A stretch of DNA of 64,000 bases from Parapristionchus giblindavisi (taxonomy: Eukaryota > Nematoda > Chromadorea > Rhabditida > Diplogasteridae). The translations under genes and the position numbers were made by a program. Location: contig CALSFV010000062.1 of NCBI GenBank assembly GCA_943737045.1, positions 496,001 to 560,000 of the forward strand, read 5' to 3'. Under the pieces are notes generated by a model. That model saw nothing but the letters and a program-made list of their open reading frames with translations, had not been told where the DNA came from and did no database searches. Numbering within the stretch: the stretch's first letter is position 1; every line of letters starts with the position of its first letter. Positions 10,131 to 19,556 of the stretch are shown in pieces.

Positions 10131-10968
10131 GTTTCTCTAGGCTTTTATAAAACTATTAGACTATCTTAATAATAATTTAGCAAATTTGAATTATTGAATA
10201 TTTGATCTCCCCTTCGTTATTACGTGACGTGAGAGCTTGCTCCGCTCCGTGGTATGAAGGGTTTCTCTATCTATTCTCTTTTACTTTTCTCTTTCTACAT
10301 TTCTTGATTCTTCGGAACTTCTCCAATCGTCTGTCTGATAGTCAGACACCTCAATTTGTTCATTTTCTTAGCCTATCATCTGTCTTTCATTATCGTTTGT
10401 TATATCCCTTGTGGATACGGCGGTGTCCGAATGGACGTTCCAACCCGCCACCCAGTTATGAAACCCTTGCTGTCGGCATTTCTAGACGGGTTGGCTAGAC
10501 CGACCACGTCGCCTGCGGCAGCAGTGGGTATCGGACTATGTCCGAACAACACACAGAATAAGCCTTTTTCAGTCATGAAATTGATTTATCTAAAATAACA
10601 AAGATTTTAGTCAAAAACAATTTAATTGTATTTCGCAGTGCAACATCCAAAATCAAAACTAACTATAAATATAAGATATCACTTCTATCATTTTCAAAGT
10701 CTCAAAATCTTCCTCACATCTTTACTACATATTGAACAATCCAAATGACACGCTCCCTCCCTACATTTCTAGAGGTTTTTTTCTATTTTTGTCTTTATGC
10801 AGCACAATTCTGCGCCGCACCTGAATCAGATTACCCCTCTTTTGTCGCTTTTTCGACCTATGCTCATTTGCTACAATTATAATATCAAACTTATTAGGCC
10901 AAATTAAGCCATTCTCTTTCAAACGCTGGCCTTGACTAATCAAAATTCTAAATTACATTTCTTCAGAA
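10131..10968. other. No gene recognised; GC-rich structured patch
   Basis: Mostly AT-rich. A GC-rich patch at 10410-10555 with several short inverted repeats (for example GTGTCCGAATGGAC) resembles the end of another retroelement, but nothing identifies it. A frame at 10202-10498 has no motif. Confidence 0.4.
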
Positions 10969-11066
10969 CAAAAGGACTGCTGCGACCACCGAACCCCGTG
11001 ACAATAGGTCGTGTGGAGGGGTAGTAGGTGTAACGCGGTCCAGCCAGTTTATGCGGTATCCCCCTC

Positions 11067-12361
11067 GTGGGATGTCACACCCACTCAGTCGTCCACACGA
11101 CCGGCCTACAAGCTTACGGGGTAGAGCGCCCCTTAAATCTGCTCGCAAAAACCGAGAAAACCGCGTGTCCCAAACCCCCCTCCTCTTGTACGAAAGCTAC
11201 TTTCATGCGGAGGGAGGAAGACCACATTCTTGAAAAGATCGGAGATTTCACCGATCACATCGGAGTGAAGTGCAGCAATAAAAAATGTAAGATTTGTCCT
11301 AAAATTAACTTCAGAGCCGGTGCTACAAGCACTATCACAAACTGTACATTCTTGACGAACAAAAATGTACGAGATAACTGCGAAAGTAGATTTATAGTTT
11401 ACCTTATCAATTGTGATATTTGTGGACTCCAGTACGTTGGTGAAACAACGCAGACGCTAAAGCTGCGCTTCTCGAAACATAGACAATCATTCAGTACTAA
11501 AACCGAACTGGGAGCTCGTTGCAAAACATACTTGAGCAAACACTTCAAGGAGCATGGTCACGATAGTGAAAGTTTTAGAATAGATATTCTTGATCATGCA
11601 AAAACAGATAATCAATTACGTGAGAAAGAGTAATTGTGGATTAAAGGTGGTCTCCCACGAATATTTTCGTGAACAAACTGTGAAGACAGAAAGGTAGCAA
11701 AAGTTATTCTACGTACAGTACACTATTTATTTTGTGCTGATTTAGTCTATTGATCGCTAGAAACATTAATGAACCATCAGGCCCGGTTCAGGGAAGAGCG
11801 CGCTTTTTGAAAATTGAGGAAATTCGGCAATAGGTTTCGAACTTGCGTCAAACGGGTAACGAGTCTGAACGTTTACCACTGCGCTGTGGGATAGATGAGA
11901 GGCTGCGCTAACTCTTCGCATATCACTTTGCATTCGTATAAGAGGGGTGTAGTGATTTATCTGAACATTCGCGGGCCACCATCTTTAAAGCTCTGAACGC
12001 AGCATATCCACTTGGTTTGAACGATCCGATAAAACATTTTGGAAATATCAGTGATGAGATTAATCCACTTGAAAAACGAACACACCCTTACTACACTCTT
12101 CCATACACTGGTGGAAACTATCGTAAAAGAGGAAACAGACAAAAGCGTAGAAGAAAAACAGCATCAAGATGCACTGAATCAGTTGAGGATTTAATCTCCA
12201 AAATAAGTCTGTTAGACACTCGTGAACTATTTATATACGGTAGATCCCTGTCGCATCATAATCTCAGAAAACTCGAATTTTTCGCGGCAACAAGTGATTT
12301 TCAATCATTGCCTCATGTAGACAGATACAAAATATTCTCTATTGTCTGCAATCACCATTAG
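11067..12361 (+). pseudogene. GIY-YIG endonuclease domain of PLE copy 2
   Basis: N-terminal part: a cysteine cluster CSNKKCKIC, then IVYLINCDICGLQYVGET, combining the 'GIY' strand, the C-x2-C pair and the 'YIG' strand. The basic helix LKLRFSKHRQSF and LSKHFKEHGH supply the histidines of the CCHH pattern, and SFRIDILDHA follows. A TTAA MITE splits the frame after REKE (11641-11988). The second half (from about 11990) resumes with ALNAAYPLGL, a basic RKRGNRQKRRRK patch and RELFIYGRSLSHHN, ending at TAG 12359-12361. Copy 1 aligns throughout. The nuclease provides target nicking. The first ATG (11067) lies in the structured 5' region and is a doubtful start. Confidence 0.85.
11641..11988. mobile_element. 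TTAA-flanked MITE with tRNA-like core, family 2
   Basis: TTAA occurs at 11641-11644 and 11985-11988. The ends are AGGTGGTCTCCCACGAAT and, inverted, AGATGGTGGCCCGCGAAT. PLE copy 1 has the uninterrupted codons W-I-K-A-L-N at this place, so TTAA was duplicated on insertion. On the minus strand the core has CAGCGCAGTGG (A-box-like) and AGTTCGAAACC (B-box-like). The same family inserted four times in the 36898-57632 array. Confidence 0.88.
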
Positions 12362-12433
12362 AGGCATTACAAAGAAGAAAAACGAGTCATTCGAAATGAA
12401 GAAAGATTCTCAATCGAGTTTTATGGCAATTTT

Positions 12434-14339
12434 ATGGAAAGGTTACCACTCGTTAAATATCTAAATTCAACATACGCAAAAGGCCTATACCGGAGTATAC
12501 TTGGTGTGGATAAAGAGTGTCCTCGAATTGCACTTACTTACTCTCTTTCAAGCCCTACTTCAACTATTTTATGCAACTATGAGTCCTTCTTGAAACACCT
12601 TGACAGATTGATAATTGACAATATACTCTCGACATCCTCTTGCATTTGTAGTAATTTCAAAGAGTTTGTGGATCAGTCGCTAGGACACATTTGTACAGGA
12701 AGTACCTCATTCATAAAAGACGAAAAGCTCAAAAAGATTTTGGATAGAGGAACGAAATTCCGATTGCAGTCGTTTGTCAGAAGGGATGAATTTTTAGACG
12801 CATTAAAACTATCTTGTTCACAATTAATCGATAGAATAGCCAGTCGTAATAAGCAAAATCAAAATATAGAAAATGTGAAGAATACTCTCTTTAAGTTCAT
12901 TGAAAGAAAAATTAATTTCAACACAAAATATGCAAATAAAAATGCAGCTACGATTGAACGAAATTCTCCAGCAATAAAGTTCCTACACAAACATTTCGTT
13001 GTCACAATGGTCGACAAAGCATCCGGAAATTACGCAATAACTTGCAAAAAACTATACTTGGAGTTTATGGAAAGAGAAATGAACACTAATGACGACGGAG
13101 AAAGAACATACGAGCCTGTGGAAAATTTCGATCCTATCCAGAAGATCAAAGAGCATGAAAAATTCACAAAAAGTTTCAACATGCAATCATTAGAAAACTG
13201 TTCTCTGCCACGAATTTACGGTATTCCAAAAATGCATAAAAATCCGGTTAAATTTAGATTCATAACAGGAGCTCATAATAGCAGCTTAAAACCGATATCG
13301 ATACATTTACAAAAAATTTTGATTTTCTTACAAAATCACCGCAATTATTGCAGTAATACAACGAGCCTTTCGAAAACAAATCATTATTTCTCAGTTCAGA
13401 ATACTTTCAAAGTTATTCACAACATTTAAACAATCAAAGATAAAAATACGAATGTATTTTGCGCAGACTTTTCATCTCTGTTTACAAACCTGCCACACAA
13501 AGTTGTCAAAGAAAAACTTTTCTATTTAATCGATCTTCTTTTTAAAAATGCAGAATCTGACTACATTGTTGTCAAAGGAAACCGTATTCATTACGACCAA
13601 AATAATAGTTCAAGGAGCGGTCTGTCCTTCCATAGTAATGATGTGAAACTAATCATCGACTACATTTTGAATAGCAGTTATGCATTCTGTGGAGGTACAT
13701 ACTACAAACAGAAAAAAGGAATTCCTCAGGGAACAATGCCTCACCACAAATAGCAGATCTTACGTTAGCGGTAATGGAATTTCAATATATTAAAGAGAAG
13801 GTTAAGCATAATCACCCACTTGCCTATCACCTAAATAGAACATTCCGTTACATTGATGATCAATTAAATGTTTCAACCAAAACTGAAGAATTTGTAAAAA
13901 TAACCAAATAAATGTATAGAAATGTAAAAAGAAAAGAAATTCATTAACATTAGAACAAACAAATCATTCGATGACTTCTACCTCTTTCCTAGATCTCAAT
14001 ATCGAGTTAAGGCAAGGTACACCAAAGATTTCGCTCTACAACAAAACTGATGATTATACTTTTAATGTGATAAGATATCCGAATTTCGAATCCAATGTTC
14101 CTTTGAAGATAGGATTGAATACCTTCTATGGAGAAGTAGTTAGAATCTCTCGAAACTGTTCACACAAAGAGGATTTTTTGGAAAGAATAGTCTCGCTCAC
14201 ACAGTATTTTACTAATATAGGATATCCAAAACATGTCATTTGTTCGACAATTTTTAAGACATTAAGAAAGAATCCCTCAATGTCTATCAAGTACGGCATT
14301 CCCAATGCTGAAATTTGCACAATTGTTCTTAGAAATTAA
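12434..14339 (+). pseudogene. Reverse transcriptase of PLE copy 2
   Basis: The first 331-residue frame holds the linker and fingers: FVVTMVDKASGNYAI and LPRIYGIPKMHKNPVKFRFI, typical of PLE RTs. After a single TAA (13427) the same frame gives motif A (CADFSSLFTNLPH) and motif B (KKGIPQGTM). A one-base deletion near 13737 moves the frame to IADLTLAVMEFQYI and motif C RYIDDQLN, carrying the two catalytic aspartates. After a damaged stretch, the thumb and C-terminus (FLDLNIEL, then YDK-like and SNVPLKIG) run to TAA 14337. No nuclease domain follows. All catalytic residues can be seen, so decay is recent. No corrected protein is implied to be made. Confidence 0.88.
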
Positions 14340-14490
14340 TGAAACATCTTATCTGCTCTCTTTTGTGGTCTGACTTATTGATTAGGGGTGACTAAAACAT
14401 AAGATCAATACTACACTCAGACAGCAGACGAGACAGTGGATGGGTAGATCACAAATCGATTTTGCGATTTCCATGTACACTCCTCTCACA

Positions 14491-14996
14491 CAGGGTTGTG
14501 CGGAAAAATTTTCCGGTTTTTTCGACCCCTTTTCGGAAAATTTTCCGACCGGAAAATTTTCCGAAAAAATACCGGAAAAACGGAAAAAAATTAAATGCTG
14601 TACAGAGTAAAAAAATACATATGAAACACAACTTTTGAAGATTTATTGGTCATTTCTATCAGACTGGTCATAGATCCTACCCATGATTCGATAATATTGT
14701 TCAATAATAACGTACATAGCATTGTTGTTCCTTAATGTGAATATTCAACTCCTAGGATTCTAAGCTTCACATTGTTTGTTTTTATGTTTCTGGATAATTG
14801 TTATCTTTTATTTGCTGCTAAATGATTTTTTTATCATTACTATGTTCGCTTTGATAGTTTTCAAAGTAATTGTTAGATAAAACACTATGAAATGTCTTTT
14901 ACAGAATTTTCCGGATTTTCCGGTTTTTCCGGTTTTTTAGACCGGAAAAAAAGTTTTCCGAAATTTTTTCCGAAAAATATTTTCCGCACAACCCTG
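14491..14996. mobile_element. hAT-type MITE with perfect 8-bp target duplication
   Basis: Inverted ends CAGGGTTGTGCGGAAAAA and the complement at 14996. CTCTCACA flanks it at 14483-14490 and 14997-15004. The truncated PLE copy has the single CTCTCACA site at about 9855-9862, proving the boundaries. The interior is AT-rich with GGAAAA runs near the ends and contains no transposase. It is related in its ends to 7956-8395. Confidence 0.92.
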
Positions 14997-15192
14997 CTCT
15001 CACATCACAACCCATCCCTTCCCTTCTCCTCTTTTATCACTCAACCATTCTCTAATGTCTCATTATCCTTATTTATTAGTTACCACTTAGTTTTCTTTTC
15101 CTCTCTTAGATCTCTCTCATAGGATCTTTGCGTGTTGTTCTAGGATACTTGCGCGTTGTTTCCTTTTTTAAACATTACTCAAATGATTGTTC

Positions 15193-15274
15193 TCCTGGGG
15201 CTTGTCCACTGACGAGGCCCACCCACAGGGGAGTGGTCGGTGTCTAGACCAAGGGCCGAAACACCGACCACTCC
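15193..15274 (+). ncRNA. Hammerhead-like RNA motif at PLE 3' end, copy B
   Basis: Same motif as at 10051-10130: GTCCA (15204-15208), CTGACGA (15209-15215), GGCCC (15216-15220), GGAGTGGTCGGTG (15230-15242), TC (15243-15244), TAGAC (15245-15249), GGGCC (15253-15257), GAAA (15258-15261), CACCGACCACTCC (15262-15274). Helix III is 13 bp with no mismatch and helix II 5 bp. Helix I has one mismatch. Helix II gained a C-G pair relative to copy A's wobble, a small hint of selection on pairing. Confidence 0.4.
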
Positions 15275-15275
15275 C

Positions 15276-15759
15276 GAATCGATTGTATTCGAAATAAACT
15301 TTTTAGAAAAAATCGCCAAATCGTTGTGTGGTCACCTCCTGAAGCGAATTTTCAATTGGAAGGTATTTCCAAGTACCAGTGAACTACACTCATGGTGCAT
15401 GTTATTATCGTACATAAAACAGAAAAATCCATTTTTCGCCGACACCACACATATGTCGACTTTCTCAGATAGTGTGTTATATAGCACTATTTTCTTCGTT
15501 ACAAAATTGACATATCATGAATTGTTTTGAACTTATCAGAGTGATTAAGAGTATCAGAGTGAAACTTAAGTTGATTCAATGTCAATGTCAATGTCAATGT
15601 CATACTGAAAACAACAACTTGCATATGCAATGTTTATAGCATTGATTGCAATGTGTTAAATTGAGGGCTGCCGTGTGAGTATGATTGGAGGCTGGGAGTT
15701 GGCGAGCCTTGAAGAGGGTTGGGGGGCGACGAGTTGGGAGGGGATGGACGAGATCGAAT
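15276..15759. other. Intergenic; short GTCAAT repeat
   Basis: No gene is recognised. CAATGT hexamers repeat four times at about 15577-15600. The 96-residue frame at 15240-15530 overlaps the PLE end and has no motif. Confidence 0.4.
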
Positions 15760-17680
15760 CATCCTTGAGGTGGCAGCGGATACAGTTCTTCGTGCTTCTC
15801 CTGGTCATCCCTCATCTTCTTTTGAGTGGAGTCGCACATGATAGAGTGGTTTAGATACAACCCCTTGCACTGCAAAGAACAAAGATCAGAAATCAAAAAA
15901 AAATTAAACGTTAAAGACTAACGATTGTAGGGTTCGGAAGGTGATCAGGGCACTTGCTGTCCTTGATTGTTTTCTAAAAAAATATGGGCATAAAAATATT
16001 CATTTTAACTAAAATATTATATTGCTATTGTTACATATCAGTTAGTACTTTTTTTCAAAAAAAAATCGTCAGAAAAAATTTATGTGCTAGTTTAGAGGGG
16101 GCGACACCTTTGTCAACGGTCTCTTCAACGGTCTGCGCTTTCTCGTTGTAAGAGAACAGTGAAATAGTGTGCGTAATGAAGAGACCATAAGGCGAGGTCG
16201 TTCTCTCTTTAATTTTTGATTAATTTTTATTTTAATTTTTGAATACTACCTCTATCTGCTTAAACTCGCTTTCCATGAGACAGCACCGGCCGGCATTGTC
16301 GGCGATCTCAAAGAGCTCATTCGAGCCCTTCGGCACGATGGCAAGTATGGCAGTCATTTGTGCCTGAAGAATAATAGATAATATGCATTAAATTAAAATA
16401 AATAATAATAATGATAATAAATAATGCGCAATTAGAAAGGAGTTAGATAGAGATAAATACACTTTTAATATTGCTTGGAAAATTTTTAGTTTAATTTTAA
16501 AAATTTTAAATTTTTTTAGTATTTTTGATATTGCTTTGTTTTTTTTAGTATTTTTATTTGAAAAACCAAAAGTCAAAAGGGCCAGAAAGAAGCATATTAG
16601 TACAGTTGTACGCATTGTGACAAACTCACATCCAGCAGTTGGACGGGGATGTGGCCTTTGCATGGAACTTCGACCAATGACCGGAAAAAAACGAGCAGGT
16701 TTTCCTTGGTCGCGAGCCCTTTCTGAAATTTGATAAAGGTAAGGTAAGGTAAGGCACAAGCCGATAAGGCACCCGATGTCCTAGTAATGAACGAAAAAGC
16801 AACGAGAACGAAGCCATGGTGAACGTTGAACGTTACTTCTACTGCAGAATACCAGACCAAGACACCGGAGCAGTCCAAAGGATTTCGAAAAAAATACGCG
16901 AAGGAAAGGGCCTTTTTCGGGACTTTTTTACTAGGTTTTCGGCCTGTTCCGGTGTTCGTAAAAAGTGTCGGCACTACTCTAGAACACCAGACCAGTCCAG
17001 CGAAAAATAAAATAGACACGAAGTAAAGAGACTTTTATTCCAGACTAATCTACACTTTTCGCTATACTATTGGACTGGTCCGGTGTTCTAGAATAGTGCA
17101 GTGACGAGCGTTGATCAATTGGAAAACGACAACTACCTCTTGAAGGATTTTTGACAGCACACGGTCAGTCTTTGCGGGTGCAGCGATGGTGAGCGCTCGT
17201 ATGACATGTTGATGGTAGGTGCCCAAGTCGTCGGTTTGTCATCCTAAACGCCGTGTCTTGTCATTGTCTAATTGTCATATCATTAAAAAGGACAGCATGG
17301 TCCTATTCTCGACAAAAATAGTGATTTCAAATTTAAAAGAGCAATGAATGTTTTTTTGGTATGACCGATGTCCAAAGAAATGGCATACGAAACGAAGAGA
17401 AACGAACTGGAGGGGCCGGCTTAGAGAGCATATCGAGAAGTGCTTGATACTGAAAAGAGTTATTGATTATAGATTTTATTGATTTTACATATGACGATAT
17501 GGGAGAAATACGTACGCGGGCAGCGTTCTTCTCGTCGGTCTTCGTCTGCTCAGCAGGGTCGACCTTGCCCTTGGCGTCTTTGGGTGCCCATCTCGCCTTC
17601 GCGGCATGCGCCCATACGACTATGCGAATTGGTCCCGTGATTGGCTCCGTCTGCTCCTTATCCTTCAACTGATCTAATTT
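15760..17680 (-). CDS. Unrecognised multi-exon host gene (5' end not found)
   Basis: Six exon-like blocks on the minus strand have good splice sites and mostly matching phase: 17680-17516 (after AATTTCAG, contains EPITGPIRIVVWAHAA), about 17240-17140 (YHQHVIRALTIAAPAKTDRV), about 16723-16630 (KGLATKENLLVFF, GHIPVQLLD), about 16366-16250 (MTAILAIVPKGSNELFEIAD), about 15974-15925 (KDSKCPDHLPNP) and about 15870-15760 (CKGLYLNHSIM to TGA). The fit between the first and second blocks is imperfect, since a stop lies just 5' of the second, so the gene may be damaged there. No domain family is recognised. Partial copies of this gene lie at 9003-9228 and 22207-22268. The introns hold MITEs and GATCAAAGATC runs. 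Confidence 0.55.
16838..17105. mobile_element. MITE-like inverted repeats with GCACTACT / CCGGTGTTCTAGA ends
   Basis: CTAGAACACCAGACCAGTCCA (about 16979) recurs inverted as TGGACTGGTCCGGTGTTCTAG at about 17073, and related sequence occurs near 16846-16880. The unit lies in an intron of the 15760-17680 gene. A related element is at 60029-60168. Exact borders are unclear, and two or more copies may be nested. Confidence 0.5.
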
Positions 17681-17726
17681 CTGAAATTTATAATCATTAT
17701 TAATAATTTATTTTTAATATACATAC

Positions 17727-17864
17727 AGAGAAATAAGTGTTATCCACGGAGCATTAGACCTGCGAAGTGTTATATTTAACACTTTTTTTAGCTTAAAAGT
17801 GTCAAATATAACACTTTCCAGGTCTTATGCTATGTGGAAAACACTAATTTCTCTGTGTGTATGT
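17727..17864. mobile_element. Palindromic MITE with ACAGAGAAAT ends
   Basis: ACAGAGAAATAAGTGTT at about 17727 and the complement AACACTAATTTCTCTGTGTG at about 17843 are terminal inverted repeats. Inner arms contain AAGTGTTATATTTAACACTT and its mirror. The element folds over nearly its full length. A second member is at 61780-61935. Confidence 0.75.
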
Positions 17865-17948
17865 GTATTTATTGACTGTCGATTAGCCAAGTGAAAAATG
17901 GCAAATTTAAAAATGCAATATTAAATTGAAAGTGCAAAATTCTAGGAC

Positions 17949-18079
17949 ATGGTCTGGCAAAAGTATGACATCACCGGCGAGACTGAAGAGGTGCGCGTGG
18001 CAATCCATGACGCTGCCTCCAAAGTCGGCTATAGTCTATTGTCCAAGTACGGTGTCCGTGCCTTACCAAACGAAGGTAC

Positions 18080-18156
<77 letters not shown>

Positions 18157-18267
18157 GCCATGTTTGCAGTGCCCGCTGCCGCTTTTCTTCGATACATAGC
18201 CGCACGCCTGCTCTACAATCTCGGCTACGCGGACATCATAAGCGTAATGGATATCAATTACGAATAA
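17949..18267 (+). CDS. Short spliced coding segment, unrecognised
   Basis: Exon 1 (after AAAATTCTAG, about 17946-18075) contains YDITGETEEVRVAIHDAASK and YGVRALPNE. It ends at GAAG before GTACTA. Exon 2 (after TGTTTGCAG, 18175-18267) encodes VPAAAFLRYIAARLLYNLGY and ends at TAA. Joining them keeps phase. The intron is largely an (ATT)n tract (18080-18157). The product is about 75 residues from the first ATG, but an acceptor just before it suggests missing upstream exons. The second exon is amphipathic and leucine/alanine rich. No family is recognised. The LTR retrotransposon begins 10 bases after the stop. Confidence 0.5.
18080..18157. repeat. (ATT)n microsatellite in an intron
   Basis: About 26 uninterrupted ATT units. 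Open frames of poly-I or poly-Y across it are artefacts of the repeat. Confidence 0.95.
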
Positions 18268-18276
18268 TAATAATAT

Positions 18277-18659
18277 TGTTAGGGATGCTCCCTATTTCCC
18301 TATCCCAGGCTAACAGCCTCCCCTATACCCCTTTCTCCCTTTTCGACCGCTAAACCCCATGTCCTTATGTTAGAATGATTTTTGCATTTTATTGTACTTT
18401 CTTTGTCTTAGAAGTTCTTGTCTTTCTCATCATTTTAATTTAATTAGTATTGCATATAAATAGAGGCTTTATGCCTCTTTCATTTGGTTCTTTTCTGGTC
18501 TTCCCTGCCCTCTATCGTCTCTCTCGCCCCGCCCTCGTAAGTCTGTCCGCCGAATATTGTTTAATTGTGGTGGAATTTAGTGATAAAGTATAGATTGTAA
18601 TCTTGAGTCTTGGTTGCATTAACCACAAGTTTAAGAACCCGGCCATTGATAACCTTACA
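18277..18659 (+). repeat. 5' long terminal repeat
   Basis: 383 bp, TGTT...TACA. TATAAATAG at about 18455 is a plausible TATA box for the element's promoter. It is matched by the 3' LTR except for scattered substitutions and short indels (for example near 18395-18430). Confidence 0.93.
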
Positions 18660-18787
18660 TGGGGGCCGCACCGACCCTTGTGTTTTAGTACTGAGACTCT
18701 TGATTTCTTATCTTGTGAGTTGATTCAGGAGTGAAGTGTATCCGAGGAGAGGATACTGTATTGAGATCGATTGGACTTATCATCGTT

Positions 18788-19080
18788 ACCGACGCATCTA
18801 GCCTAACCAGCTAGTTGATCCCGGTCGATTGATATTGTACCCGTTTGGTGAACGTGGTTGGAGTTATTGAGCACGGAGTGGTGTGCAAGTACTTTCGATT
18901 CCGAAGCTTCTAGCCTAACCAGCTAGTTGTCCCGGTCGAATAGTATACCCGTTTGGTTAACGTGGTTGGAGTTATTGAGCACGGAGTGGTGTGCAAGTAC
19001 TTTCGATACCGACGCATCTAGCCTAACCAGCTAGTTGTCCCGGTCGAATAGTATACCCGTTTGGTTAACGTGGTTAGAGA
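18788..19080 (+). repeat. Tandem repeat of about 115 bp in the LTR-element leader
   Basis: A unit with CTAGCCTAACCAGCTAGTTG, ACCCGTTTGGTTAACGTGGT and GAGCACGGAGTGGTGTGCAA occurs about 2.6 times. The CTAGC...GCTAG part can form a small hairpin in each unit. It is followed by loosely repeated GGTGTTGAGG-type sequence to about 19325. Confidence 0.85.
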
Positions 19081-19328
19081 TTTTGAAGTGTTGAGATCTG
19101 AAGGCGTGTTGAGGCCTGAAGGTGTGAAGGTGCTAAGGCCTTGAGTTGTGACCTTGAGGTGCTAAGGTGTGGAGGTATTAGGGTCTTGAGTTGTGACCTG
19201 GAAGTGGTGGAGATTTTGAGATCTCGAGGTGTGGTGATCTTGAAGGTGTTACGGTGTTGAGGCTTGAAGGTGTTAAGGTGCTAAGGCGTTGCGGTGTTAA
19301 GGTGTGGTGGTATTGAGGTGTTGAGTTA

Positions 19329-19556
19329 TTGATCAGTCAGATAATGTCATTTGGGAAAGCGTGTCGTAAGGATATGGACACAGCTTTGGGCAAGGAGAAG
19401 AATAATGAGGTCGTTATGGGAGATTCTCGTGCTCATGTAAACGAAATAGATACGTTATTTAATGTATGGTCTGAGACGAGGCAGATATTTGTAGATACTG
19501 TTATAAAACGAGTCAGTCAGTACAAAAAGAGACCAAGTAATGTACAAACTAGATAA
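19329..19556 (+). CDS. Probable Gag N-terminal segment in another frame
   Basis: A 75-residue frame overlaps the main Gag frame by 17 bases in a different register. Its composition (charged, helical) and position fit the missing Gag N-terminus. A frameshift mutation or programmed shift near the run CAAAAAGAG (19523) could connect them. No motif is diagnostic. Confidence 0.4.
   Translation: MISQIMSFGKACRKDMDTALGKEKNNEVVMGDSRAHVNEIDTLFNVWSETRQIFVDTVIKRVSQYKKRPSNVQTR

Larger units (their letters stand above)
10970..15275 (+). mobile_element. Penelope-like element copy 2, permuted (endonuclease upstream of RT)
   Basis: The most complete PLE in the window. Order: structured 5' region (10970-11150, with GGTCGTGTGGA at about 11009 and its complement near 11095), GIY-YIG endonuclease (11067-11640 and 11985-12358), RT linker, fingers, palm and thumb (12434-14339), 3' region and hammerhead-like 3' end (15204-15274). 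No GIY-YIG follows the RT. Endonuclease and RT are in one frame apart from single lesions: TAG at 12359, TAA at 13427, a one-base deletion near 13737 and damage near 13911-13970. MITEs interrupt it at 11645-11984 and 14491-14996. The N-terminal endonuclease with C-x2-C between 'GIY' and 'YIG' matches what is described for the Naiad/Chlamys clade. Confidence 0.88.

Noticed and set aside
10051..15274. Canonical type I, II or III hammerhead ribozyme
   Set aside because: The conserved parts are present but the strand order does not fit any of the three types; it is reported instead as a hammerhead-like motif.
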